Positions 21,386-30,808 of a stretch of 64,000 bases of DNA are shown piece by piece. A program made the position numbers and the translations under genes. Origin of the DNA: Dipteris shenzhenensis (Eukaryota; Polypodiophyta; Polypodiopsida; Gleicheniales). Position 1 is the first letter of the stretch, and each line of letters begins with the position of its first letter. The notes under the pieces were generated by a model. The model did no database searches and had not been told where the DNA came from. It was given only the letters and a program-made list of their open reading frames with translations. The stretch is taken from NCBI GenBank assembly GCA_047967505.1, contig CM106538.1, one strand, 5' to 3'.

Positions 21386-21578
21386 AAAGAAAGAAAGAAA
21401 GTCTATTAACGTCCACTGAAGATCAAAAGGTCTATGGGACAGCAAGAAACCCTCTAGTACATCTGCTTTAGGGAGGGCACATGGCAGCTCCCAAGGAGTG
21501 CAAAAAGCAACCCATATAATTTAGAGTACCTACATGATAGTCTGGAAGAGTAAACAGCCATACATCAGTTTCAGACTG
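21386..21578 (-). mobile_element. Solo 3' tail of the ORF1-only LINE family
   Basis: On the minus strand this starts at CTCAGTCTGAAACTGATG (the ORF1 stop region of copy 1), continues with the same tail as 8848-9030 (CTGCCATGTGCCCTCCC, GTCCCATAGACC) and ends in TTAATAGACTTTC followed by (CTTT)n. It abuts the (CTTT)n tail of the LINE at 21579, so it is a strongly 5'-truncated insertion at or beside that tail. Confidence 0.75.
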
Positions 21579-22029
21579 AGAAAGAAAGAAAGAAAGAAAG
21601 TTTATTAAAGTCTTCGGAAGACCAATGGGTCTATGAGACTGTGAAAATCCTGATACAATGAGCTGTGGTAGTGGAGCTACTAAACGAGCGTCAATACCAA
21701 TGCAAAATGCAAAAAATGCAAAAAATGCAGAATGGCAGTACTAAGTCCTAAGTACAACATAGTCATGTCGATGGTCGACTATATATCAATCTCAGCATCA
21801 TCATCAATATCATCATCATCCCCAGCAACAGCAAGATATCAAGATGGATGAGGCAGTGGAGGCATGAAGTCGGCAATAGAGTGCTATCGGCGCACGTCTC
21901 CTGGTCGTAGCTCCTGGTCGTAGCTCTGTGTCTAACCAGGGCTACTGTGACCCCCGTCGGTCGGGCTCCAACTCTAAACAAGGAGGGGATGTCTCCAAGT
22001 GTGATCTGTGTGTCGAACCTCTGTCTGAG

Positions 22030-22750
22030 CTATCGGGTCACGGGCTCCGGGTCACGGTCATGTCGAGGCCTCGTCTCGTTGGGGTCCATGTGATCTAGCT
22101 GAAAGAACTCCATGATAGAGCTCTGAGAGGGATCAACCGAGGAAGAAGTCTGCTCCTGTCTCCGTGCTTGAAGTATCCTCTCGTAGTGTCTAAGTGCCTC
22201 ATGAATGAAACCTGCCAAACACCGCTGGTCTGGGTAGGAGAGGAAATCGGCTAAAATCCCATAACTATCTCTGAAGGGGTAGTGGAAACATCCTCGGATC
22301 TCATAGTACACAGGACACCTGAAGATGAAATGCTCCTTTGTCTCAACCTCCTATATGTCACATAGTGTGCATATGCGCCGCTCCCTGGGTAGTCGCTCTG
22401 CTCTGCCGCTCTTGATGCGAAGTCTATGTGAAGAGACCCGGAACTGCCCAAGAGAGATCCTCATCGAGTGGGGTAGGTGAATCTGTGTGTATCCTGGTGG
22501 GTCAATGAAACCCTCCGTTGTGATATGTAAGAAGTGATCTCTGTAGAAGCTAAGCTTCACTGGGAGTTCACTCGGTTCCAACCAGGTCTGAAAAGTGTGT
22601 ACCTGTAGTAGATCCTCACGGATAACCTGGTTGACCTCGTGTGATAAGAGGGGAGAGAACGGAGCATCCATGCTATACTAAAAGGGAGGTAGTCTATCCA
22701 TGTGGAGCCCCAGTCGCTCAAACCATCTCTCTGTACGTGCATACCAGCAC
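22030..22750 (-). pseudogene. LINE ORF2 C-terminal domain with zinc knuckle
   Basis: It starts after the RT deletion with YARTERWFERLGLHMDRLP, then (after a stop) DAPFSPLLSHEVNQVIREDL and RISLGQFRVSSHRLRIKSGR. Next comes the knuckle RRICTLCD ... EHFIFRCPVY (C-x2-C ... H-x4-C), with an in-frame TAG between the Cys pair and the His. The segment ends ...RPRHDRDPEPVTR-stop at 22030. This is the usual nucleic-acid-binding end of LINE ORF2. Confidence 0.8.
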
Positions 22751-23930
22751 CTCTGATCTCCTCCTGCTGCAAGTGCCATACTGTCTCAAGCTCGTCAATG
22801 TAGAGGCCAAACAAGGTAGGCGACAAAGGACACCCTTGTTTGATCCCGATGGTACTCATGATCTCGTCTGTCCACCCGGATCCTACCCGAACTCTGCCAG
22901 AAACTCTCTCGTAAAGTGCCATGACAGCCCAAATGATCTCCTGGTCATAACCCAAGTCCTGTAGGTGCCGTATGAGGCGGGCTCTCGGGACTGTGTCAAA
23001 TGCCTTGCAAAAATCCACAAAGCAACAATAAACCCTCTGCTTCCATGACCTCGCCTCCTCGATGATACATCTGAGCATCAGAATGTGGTCCATGGTTCCA
23101 TGATCACGCCGGAATCCAGCCTGTCCTGCTGCTCTGAGTCCTTGACACTCTGCAAGTCTGCTAACCTCGGAGTCAAGTACTGATGCATAAATCTTAGACA
23201 TGACATGTCCAATCATAATGGTCCTGTAGTTCTCCGGGCTCATGGGATCCCCTGCCTTGTGGATGGGTGAGATAGTGTTAATGGTCCAAGTGTGTGGAAA
23301 TCCCAAACAAACCGCTTCATTAAAAAGCTTTGCTAAGATCGGGGCTAGGAGGTTAATCCCATATGCAATGAACTCAGTGCATAGTCCCTCATGATCCTTC
23401 GCTTGGCCATTATGAAGTTTCATTACAGCATCCTTTACCCCTCCTCTAGCGAAGAGGGTGCAGGATGTGGGACGAGGCATGTGTGAGAGGCTAGGAACTC
23501 TGGCTGATTTGGGATGTCATAAAGTGTGCGTGCATAATCAAACCAGATCTGGGTGTCAGTGAGTGGCGGAGGGGACCGTCCTTCTAGAAATATCCGCCAG
23601 AAGTCCTTAGAGTTGTTACTAAACAAAATGTTCAGTAGCCCCTCCTCGTTTCGACGAACGAAGTCTAGTTTCTTCCTCCGTACCAGTCCACGGTATTCAC
23701 ATAGCGTATCTGGTGCGCTCGGAAGACTGTTTTTGGTTTCGAATCTGAGTTGACGGCGTAAGGCCTTACACTCATCATCGTACCAACTATTACAGGGTAC
23801 GGTTTCAGGGGATGGTGGGCGGGTGGAGCGGGTGGTGTGGGGAAAAGCGTGAATGGTAGCCTCGTGTAGTGAGCGGGTGACAAGGGCAGCACGATCCTCT
23901 AAAAGGGGTATGAAGTCAATATAAGCGAGA
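22751..23930 (-). pseudogene. LINE reverse transcriptase lacking its YADD box
   Basis: Reads SWYDDECKALRRQLRFETK, FWRIFLEGRSPPPL, a frameshift near 23440, then KLHNGQAKDHEGLCTEF, INTISPIHKAGDPMSPENY, RTIMIGHVMSKIYASVLD, AGQAGFRRDHGTMDHI, CCFVDFCKAFDTVPRARL (the first catalytic Asp is present), and IGIKQGCPLSPTLFGLYIDEL. After ETVWHLQQEEI it jumps to YARTERWF. The expected second motif (Y/F-ADD), thumb and connection, normally a few hundred residues, are missing through a deletion near 22750. Confidence 0.85.
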
Positions 23931-24885
23931 AGTATGTACAGATGGCCAGAGTAAGAAGGTGAGTGATCCCGATCAAAGCGTATATCGTGGTAGGTGGAGT
24001 AAGTACTGAGTGGGGTGGAAGGTGCTGTGCGAAGGGAGGTGGAGATGCGAAAGAAAAGGTATGTATGATCAGCCCCTGGGGGAGAGGTGCTACAGTGAAG
24101 TCAGTAATGCGAGATGTGAAGACAGGGGATCCCATGATGTAATCAACAACACTGGAGCCCCCCCCATGTGGAAAGCATGTGAAACCACCTGAAGCGGGCC
24201 ATCTGTCAAGACCATTATAGATAATGAGATCATGTATTTTGCCTAGGTCTAATAGGGCCTACCCATAGGATGAGAGTGGACCTCGCCTATCAGCCAAAAC
24301 CCGTAGCATACCTGCCTCCTCAAGGTCAACATCTGCCAGTAGAGTGGAATCATCTCTGAAATCAAGAAGTGGTACCTGACGGGCCCTTGTCCTCGCGTTG
24401 AAGTCCCCCACTAGAAGGACTTCTCTGCGGCTAGAAAAGTCAATGATGGACTGATAAAGGACAGCAAATGGGGATGTTTCATCATCACGTCGAATATCTC
24501 TGGCAAAGTGGGAGGTCTCCGGGGGGGAAGTAGCAAACTGCGACAAACAGATTCTGGCTGTCCATGTGTCGTATCCGGATCCAAAGAAATCTGGAATGTG
24601 TATCTCTCTGCTCTACTGAAATGATCCCCCGAAGTTGGATCTGAAAAGGACTGCAACTCCACCTGAACCTCGAACTCCTCCTGTACCCCTCGTCTCATCT
24701 CTGTAGGCAGACTCCCATGTATATCCGTTGACTATTGGGAGAGGGCGCTCTGGACTCTGATGTGTCTCTGTATAGAAGACTATGTCATGGCCTGTATAGG
24801 ATTCCGAGAAGTTCCCTGGTTCTGACCATAAGGTACCATTATAGTTCCAAATGGTGCAGGACAGGGTCTCGGATATCTGAGTCTC
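23930..24885 (-). pseudogene. LINE APE-type endonuclease
   Basis: Motifs in order on the minus strand: CTIWNYNG, DIVFYTETHQSPERPLP (catalytic Glu in ETH), GSGGVAVLFRSNFGGSF, EVLLVGDFNARTRARQVPLL (GDFNAR), then GGFTCFPHGGGSSVVDYIM (Asp before YI), and GADHTYLFFR (the SDH-type His motif). A stop follows SSYG, and a frameshift near 24070 separates DYI from ADH. All catalytic signature residues are still readable, so decay is by breaks and not by active-site loss. Confidence 0.8.
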
Positions 24886-24899
24886 ATAGGCCCCGTTCC

Positions 24900-25940
24900 C
24901 TATGTAGGGGAGGGGGCAGGTGTCCTATGGGGGCCTGTAAGAAGTCGTCCCTCTCGTACCACTGCCCACTTCCCCTCCTTTCGGGCCTGATCCCGCTGCT
25001 GCAGCAAAGAGCGCCTCTCCTCAACCTGTAGAGGTGTGAGTTCCTCATCCATAGAGATCGTTGGCTGATCTTGAAGGACTGACCTATGTCGTAGAGCTGA
25101 AAGTCGTGCCTGAGTGTCATGAAATCGTATGATCAGGGGTTGCTCTCGGTTGGGATCTCTCCCCACCCGCCATGCCCTCTCTATCCTGTGCTCAGCCACA
25201 CCCAAGGTAGCGGTCACGAACGCAGTTGCATCTACCATGGGTGTAGCCTCAGTGCGTGGGATCCAGCGTACTCTGATGTTGAGAGCCTTACTGGCTCTCT
25301 GCTGCTGCTGCATGAGGGTAGTCGAAACGGTGACCCTTGCGGGTTCCCGTTTGGCCACGTCAACCCATCTGGAAGTCTCCTCAATAGCAGATTGCATGCT
25401 CGCAATCTGTGCCTCGACCACCCGGGTACTCCCTGGGGCAGTGTGTATGGCTGTGACCTCCTGTCGGAGCTGCATGATATCCTGTCTGAGTCCCTGAATA
25501 AGACCCGCCTGCTCTCGAATGGCCCTAGCCTGCTCTTGTATGATGTGGCTCTGCTCCCGGTTGAAGCGGACCTGCTCCCGTGCGAAGCAAGCCAGCTCCA
25601 TCTCACGCTCATGAAAACTATGTATCTCCGTGAGTAGGGTCTCACGGGCCTCTGGTGTGTCAGTCCACCCATGTCCATGCTGAAACTGTGGTGACTGTGG
25701 CATGAAAGAGTGGGACTGAGTCCGAAAACTGGACGGTGGCTGAGTGAGGAACGGAGATGACAGTGGAATGGATGAGGCAGCCCCAACGGGGTGTGGGAGG
25801 GTGGGCTGACTGAGAGGGAGAGGGGAGAGTGAAGCGTAATGCGGCACAGTGTATGACACCTCCGAAGTAGGGGTCATAAGATGTACGAGAGCTGTAACAA
25901 GAGAAGAGGGAAAGGGAACAACAACTGGCACCATGGGCAT
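24900..25940 (-). CDS. LINE ORF1 protein, 346 aa, intact frame
   Basis: An RNA-binding chaperone of the L1 ORF1p type. Residues 1-92 are Pro/Ser-rich with aromatic spacing (SFMPQSPQFQHGHGW). Residues 98-195 are heptad-like and Gln/Arg/Glu-rich (REQVRFNREQSHIIQEQARA), predicting a trimerising coiled coil. Residues 217-290 resemble the RRM (LNIRVRWIPRTE, RIERAWRVGRD, PLIIRFHDTQAR). Residues 293-340 resemble the CTD (ISMDEELTPLQVEERRSLL, ARKEGKWAVVREGRLL). The length matches L1 ORF1p. The stop lies 15 bp before the EN-coding region. The true start may be further upstream, because the leader at 25951-26272 looks coding in another frame. This is the only long intact TE frame in the window. Confidence 0.75.
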   Translation of the reverse strand: MPMVPVVVPFPSSLVTALVHLMTPTSEVSYTVPHYASLSPLPLSQPTLPHPVGAASSIPLSSPFLTQPPSSFRTQSHSFMPQSPQFQHGHGWTDTPEARETLLTEIHSFHEREMELACFAREQVRFNREQSHIIQEQARAIREQAGLIQGLRQDIMQLRQEVTAIHTAPGSTRVVEAQIASMQSAIEETSRWVDVAKREPARVTVSTTLMQQQQRASKALNIRVRWIPRTEATPMVDATAFVTATLGVAEHRIERAWRVGRDPNREQPLIIRFHDTQARLSALRHRSVLQDQPTISMDEELTPLQVEERRSLLQQRDQARKEGKWAVVREGRLLTGPHRTPAPSPT

Positions 25941-25950
25941 GAGTATGTCA

Positions 25951-26272
25951 CTAATCGTAGATGTAGATGGAGCTGAGACTAGGAACTAGAGCTGGGCCTG
26001 AAGCGGGGACTGAAGTCGAAGTAGAGATAGAGATAGAGGGAGCTGAGGTTGGAGCTGAAAACGAAACTGACACTGTAGCGGGAGTTGAGGTTGAGGTTGA
26101 GGTTGAGGTAGAGATAGAGGCTGAAGAAGCTGAGGCGGGTCCTACCTTTGCCTTGTTGTTTACCCCGAGTCCACTTCGGTTGTAACGTGTGTTCACATCC
26201 TCCAAATTCAGTTGTGTCGTTTGCTTTTTTGTTGTTGTTGTTATTTTCGTCTTTCTTGGCTTTGTCCCCCAT
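25951..26272 (-). pseudogene. LINE ORF1 leader with Ser/Thr hexanucleotide repeats
   Basis: The minus strand gives MGDKAKKDENNNNNKKANDT, and in a neighbouring frame RYNRSGLGVNNKAKVGPASA, followed by alternating Ser-Ile/Ser-Thr from GAGATA and GAGGTT hexamers (plus strand, 26010-26120). The two frames and a stop at 25953-25951 separate it from ORF1. It probably encoded the basic N-terminus of ORF1 before a repeat-length change shifted the frame. Confidence 0.45.
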
Positions 26273-26399
26273 TCTCTTGGGGTGCGGGTACAGATCTTAG
26301 TGTTAATGTTCAGACGGTGGGAGCGGGAGCACCGGTTGCCCCCCCATAATGGGAGGCACGTCCAGTGCGAGGTGGTGGAGAGGTAGTGCGGAAGCCTGA

Positions 26400-27236
26400 A
26401 GTGGAGAGGTAGCCAAGAGGTGGAGAAGGAGGAGAGGCTAAGATGGCGAGGATTTTATTTTAAAAAAAAAAAAAAAAAGGTGGTTGTGGTTTCCTTTTTT
26501 TTTTTTGCCCAAAAAAAAAAAAAAAAGAAGTGGCGAGGGGATTAGAGAAAGGGGGGGGGGGGGCGGTGGATGAGTGGAAAAGGAGGGAGGGAGGTGGCTG
26601 AGTGAGGGGGTAGTGGGGAGCGAGGGGTGGCTGAGGGGAGCGAGGGGCTGAGCAAGGGGTAGCGGGGAGCGAGGGGTGGTTGAGGGGAGTGAGGGGTGGT
26701 TGAGGGGAGCGAGGGGCTGAGTGGGAGCGAGGAGCGAGAAGGGGGGGTGCGGGTAGCGAGAAGGGGGGCTGAGCGGGAGCGAGGAGCGAGGGGCTGAGCG
26801 GGAGCGAGGGGCGAGAAGGGGGGGTGCGGGTAGCGAGAAGGGGGGCTGAGCAGGAGCAAGGGGCGGGGGGCTGAGTGGGCTGAGGGGAGCGAGGGGTGGC
26901 TGGGGGGAGCGGGGGGCTGAGCGGGCTGAGCGAGAGCGGGAGCGAGGAGCGAGAAGGGGGGTGCAGGTAGCTGCAGCAGCACCCAGGGAGGAGCTGGAGC
27001 GGGAGGAGCAGCGCCAACGGAGGGGCCGAGCAGGGTGGGTAGGTAGGCTGAGCAAAGGGAGGCTGAGCAGAGCGGAGCGGAGGAGCGGGAGGTAGAGGCG
27101 GGGGGGGGAGAGGCGGAGGAGTGGGAGGTAGAGGCGGGGGGGGAGAGGCGGGGGGGGAGAGGGAGAGGGAGAGGAGAGGGAGAGGGAGAGGGAGAGGAGA
27201 GGGAGAGGAAGAGGGAGAGGGAGAGGGAGAGGGAGA
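26400..27236. repeat. G-rich minisatellite and homopolymer tracts
   Basis: The plus strand is almost pure purine. Homopurine and T tracts occur at 26461-26526. Then come irregular units built from GGGGAGCGAGGGGCTGAG and GAGCGAGAAGGGGGG (26560-27060), and then GGGAGA repeats (27150-27236). It lies directly 5' of the LINE ORF1, in the place of a 5' UTR, and ends exactly at the truncated tail of ORF1-only copy 2. The long Pro/Ser/Leu ORFs on the minus strand are by-products of composition. Many G runs allow quadruplexes. Confidence 0.8.
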
Positions 27237-28060
27237 GTCTTTTGGTTTTGATTTAAACTCTCTGATTAGTGCTATGCCTTCACAGTAAACTGCTCATTTT
27301 CCATCCTTTCTGGCAGCCTTGCTGACTTTAGCTAATTCAGTTGCCTTAATCTTGAGTTGAGATTTTGTAAGCTCCTCTGGTATCCATACTTTGGTGCCCT
27401 TTAACTTGTAAGATTGTCGAAGAAGCTTGATCCGCATATCTTTTGACTTCAGTGTAAGGATTGCATGACCTTTATAGTGTAAAATAGAAGCTGGCTTGGA
27501 GTTGTCATCATCCTGCTCATCATCATCCACCCAATCAATGTTGGGCAAGCTTGCTTTGATCTTTGTCAATATTTCACTATATGTGTCCTCGTCTTTGTAC
27601 CATCTAGCTTCGTGTTCTTTAATCTCTGCTTGAATATCAGACTTACTTGCTTTGCTATCCACTTCCACAATTACTTCCTTCTTAGCAGTTTGTACTTCAG
27701 TGTGAACAAGATCTTTGACTGTAGAGACTAGCTGCGGGGTAGGGGGGAAATCCTTACAAGATTTTACAGTCTCATCAATTACTACCTGCTTACTAGGCCC
27801 TTCCAAAATGTGAAGTCGGGCCTTTACTTCTGCCAATTCCAATCATAGCTCTCTCACTGTCTGTTGCAGATAAAATATCTGATCCTGTTGCCCGAGGATG
27901 GGTCGTTTTGAGCCTTCTTATTGGTAATTCTGTGCATATGGAGAGGGTGTCATGGCTGCAACTGTAAAGTACCGAGTCCTGATGGATGTTGAAGGAGTTG
28001 AGGGGGACTTGGAGGAGAGGGTAGGCCAGTCCATAATTGGCTATCTGTTGAACCCCCTAG
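27237..28060 (-). pseudogene. ORF1-only LINE derivative, copy 2
   Basis: The minus strand reads a Pro/Gln-rich N-terminus (LPSPPSPPQLLQHPSGLG, about 28030-27980), then GQQDQIFYLQQTVREL, a TGA, and a long frame from LELAEVKARLHILEG to ARKDGK-stop (27842-27294), with TVKDLVHTEVQTAKKEV, LPNIDWVDDDEQ, HYKGHAILTLKSKDMRIKLL and GTKVWIPEELTKSQLKIKA. The stop at 27294 is TGA where a Trp is expected (GK-W-AVY). After it, the same frame continues AVYCEGIALIREFKSKPK. The usual tail is absent: sequence passes from KPKDS straight into CTCTCC microsatellite. About 90 percent identical by eye to copy 1. Confidence 0.7.
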
Positions 28061-28159
28061 CTTAACCTAACCCCCGGCGGACCTCCACCGGGTTGGGTTG
28101 GGGGTTTAGCCCAACTCGGGGTTAGGGTTAGTTTGGCTGCTTCTAACAGATTCAAAGGG

Positions 28160-28435
28160 AGAGGTACGGTCGAAGAGGTTCGGGCTGCTACTATTGATTG
28201 ATTGTACGGTTTGGGCTGCTGCTAACGGTTGTATGGACGGGGGAGAGGTACAAACGGGAGGACTAGGACTAGGTACAGACAGAGCTGTTGTGATGGGGGG
28301 AGGTACGGCCGTACGGCCCTGGGCCGTGGTACGGACGACGAAGCACTGTGGTACTGACGACGATGAAGGTACGGACAAACGTATGGATGGAGGTACAACG
28401 AAGGTACGGACGGACTGTACGGTATGGGAAGAGGC
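28160..28435. repeat. GTACGG-rich cluster
   Basis: About ten words of the GTACGG or GTACGGAC type occur in 280 bp, including the overlapping perfect palindromes GTACGGCCGTAC (28303-28314) and GGCCGTACGGCC (28307-28318). No ORF of interest. A block of inverted TAACC and GGTTGGG words precedes it (28055-28140). Confidence 0.6.
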
Positions 28436-28441
28436 TATACA

Positions 28442-28444
<3 letters not shown>

Positions 28445-28500
<56 letters not shown>
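28445..28500. repeat. (AG)n microsatellite
   Basis: About 28 uninterrupted AG units. It is not preceded by the LINE tail motif on either strand, so its origin is unclear. Confidence 0.95.
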
Positions 28501-28501
<1 letters not shown>

Positions 28502-28587
28502 ATGCCCACAGTTGATGATGTTGATGGGATCGTTTCTAACCGTGTTAAAACTTAGTCTTTGTTTTGCTTTACATGATTGAATTTAGG

Positions 28588-28726
28588 CCCATTCCTTTCA
28601 TCCTTCTGGGTTATTCTACTGCCTACTTGTACATCTTAGCTTTACTCAACCTAGGCTCCCATTCCTTTCATACTCTGGGTTATTTTACGGTCTACTTGTA
28701 CATCTTAGCTTTACTCAACCTAAGGC
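28588..28726. repeat. 70-bp tandem duplication
   Basis: Units 28588-28657 and 28658-28726 both begin CCCATTCCTTTCAT and share CTACTTGTACATCTTAGCTT. They lie in gene-free DNA that runs on to about 29410. Confidence 0.8.
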
Positions 28727-29410
28727 TTTTATCACTCTTAATCAAACTTAGTGTTCGGTGTCCATATCTATGATTTAAAACTGCACTGTGGTTTACTTCA
28801 AATCATGAGTTGGGGTGGTTTCTTGTTACATCTAGATATATACTTGTATCCATAGAGCTTAGGTTTACCCAATTTTCAGAGCTTATCATTACTCAATCTA
28901 CCTTAGGCTTGGTTGTCAATATTCATGATTAACAACTTTACTCAAATATGCTAGTCTGATTTGATAAGAGTGCAGCATATGTGATTGGGTTAGATATTAG
29001 CTATTTCTTGTCAATTTTGAAAAGCTTTGCCATGTGACCCCTCTACCCATGCACGCAACTAATTAACATTAGGTCTACAACAAACAAAAATTGCTCGTAT
29101 ATTATTTATTTGACATATGATAGGCAAATGACTGATTTTCCCAGTAATGGATAAAATTTTGCGTATGATTGTCATGCCACTTTCCATTCTATCAACTCAG
29201 GGATGCACTGGGCATCTCTAGTCCACTTGATCATGGTGGGTTTGGAACGCACAGTATATCTTTGGCCTTTCAAAGACAATAATAGATCTACCTCTTTTAA
29301 AGACAATACATAACAAGAATGACAAATGTGATGTTTATACAGAGGTAAGAGAGCAGCAAGCCATAGCAAGTAACAATAAGATTTTACATATTTGGGGATT
29401 GCAAGATAGT

Positions 29411-30364
29411 TGCCTTAGCTACTTTGAAATGGAAGAGGAAGAGGAATGCATTGATGAGGAAAAGATTATCCAACTCAAGAAGGTAGTGCCACAAATCGGT
29501 TGGAATGAAAATGACATAAGTCTTATCACGTGAAAGGGAAACCAAGCACATATTTATTTCAAAGAAAGGATTTTAAGAACCAAGATCCTTAGAGAAACCA
29601 ACAAGCTCAAGGGTACTAAGATTTGGATATTTGAAGAGCTCACTCCGACCCAACTCAAACAAAGGGCAAATGAACTTATCAAAGTGAAAGAAGCAAGGAA
29701 AGAAAGTAAATGGGCGGTTTATCAAGACGGGCAAGCACTCATTAGAGATTTTAAACCTAACCCCAAAGAGTCTCAGTCTTGAACTGATGTTATTCAGACC
29801 ACCCTTAATATAGTACTTGAATGTAGTTATGCTATGATAATTTGGGGTTGAGCTGCTGTACTCCCCCATAGACTCTCAGTCTCTAACTGCCTTAGCTATT
29901 TTGAAATGGAAGAGAAAGAGGAATGCATTGATGAGGAAAAGATTATCCAACTCAAGAAGGCAGTGCCACAAATCGGTTGGAATGAAAATGACATAAGTCT
30001 TATCACGTGAAAGGGAAACCAAGCACATATTTATTTCAAAAAAAGGATTTTAAGAACCAAGATCCTTAGACAAACCAACAAGCTCAAGGGTACTAAGATT
30101 TGGATATTTGAAGAGCTCACTCCGACCCAACTCAAACAAAGGGCAAATGAACTTATCAAAGTGAAAGAAGCAAGGAAAGAAAGTAAATGGGCGGTTTATC
30201 AAGACGGGCAAGCACTCATTAGAGATTTTAAACCTAAACCCAAAGAGTCTCAGTCTTGAACTGATGTTATTCAGACCACCCTTAATATAGTACTTGAATG
30301 TAGTTATGCTATGATAATTTGGGGTTGAGCTGCTGTACTCCCCCATAGACTCTCAGTCTCTAAC
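29411..30364 (+). repeat. 477-bp tandem duplication
   Basis: Units 29411-29887 and 29888-30364 are about 98 percent identical by eye, differing at a handful of bases. Both end in CCCCATAGACTCTCAGTCTC, suggesting a recent unequal event between the repeated CTCAGTCT motifs. Confidence 0.95.
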
Positions 30365-30422
30365 TGATGATGATTTTGGTGTGCATTTTGTCCCATAGAC
30401 CCGTGAAGTCTCCTGTGGACGT

Positions 30423-30463
<41 letters not shown>
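29411..30463 (+). pseudogene. ORF1-only LINE derivative, copy 3 (tandemly doubled)
   Basis: The plus strand gives the ORF1p C-terminal domain twice: VPQIGWNENDISLIT-stop, then RILRTKILRETNKLKGTKIW, FEELTPTQLKQRANELIKV, ARKESKWAVYQDGQALIRDF and ESQS-stop. Here the Trp codon lost in copies 1 and 2 is intact. After the second copy a short tail follows (GTCCCATAGACC, then TGTGGACGTTAAT) and ends in (CT)n at 30427-30463. The 5' part of ORF1 is missing. Family resemblance to copies 1 and 2 is clear at the protein level, but the tail differs except for its terminal module. Confidence 0.7.
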
Positions 30464-30465
<2 letters not shown>

Positions 30466-30743
30466 CATTGCATGCTTTATGCAGTTGGGAGACTACCAAA
30501 TCCTGTCACCTATCATCTATGGGTTCCTTGATGCCCACTACTTGAGCTCGATTAGCCTTTTATGCCTTTTGTTCTTCAAAAAGTAGGGAGGAGTTTCTTA
30601 GCAGTCTCATATGTTGCAATTTCCTTCTTTGTCTCCTAGATAGACCCCAGGGGGTCTTGGGATATGCCAAAACTTAGAGGGCAGCTTATGTTTGGTATTA
30701 ACTTGGAACATAATTGTTGCTTTGCTCACTTTCTGGCCTGGTG

Positions 30744-30748
<5 letters not shown>

Positions 30749-30786
<38 letters not shown>

Positions 30787-30808
30787 GTAACACACACGCG
30801 CGCGCGCC
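30749..30808. repeat. (TC)n, then (CA)n(CG)n tract
   Basis: About 17 TC units, then CACACACGCGCGCGCGCC at 30791-30808, an alternating purine-pyrimidine run able to form Z-DNA. Confidence 0.9.

Larger units (their letters stand above)
21579..26272 (-). mobile_element. Non-LTR retrotransposon (LINE), nearly full length but dead
   Basis: Minus-strand order: Ser/Thr-rich leader and ORF1 (26272-24900), APE-type endonuclease (24885-23930), RT (23930-22751), a C-terminal zinc-finger region (22750-22030), a 3' UTR of about 430 bp, and a (CTTT)n tail (21600-21579). The 3' end has CATAGACC, GGTCTTCCGAAGAC, TTTAATAAACTTTC, then the repeat. Stops, frameshifts and a deletion of the RT catalytic box inactivate it. 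Confidence 0.8.

Noticed and set aside
24735-25637. Plus-strand ORFs of 98-172 aa
   Set aside because: Antisense to the LINE ORF1 and endonuclease, which have clear motifs on the minus strand.
26438-27055. Long Pro/Ser/Leu-rich ORFs on the minus strand (205, 185 and 146 aa in three frames)
   Set aside because: All three frames are open because the strand is C/T-rich repeat with few stop codons; there is no domain and it is low-complexity.
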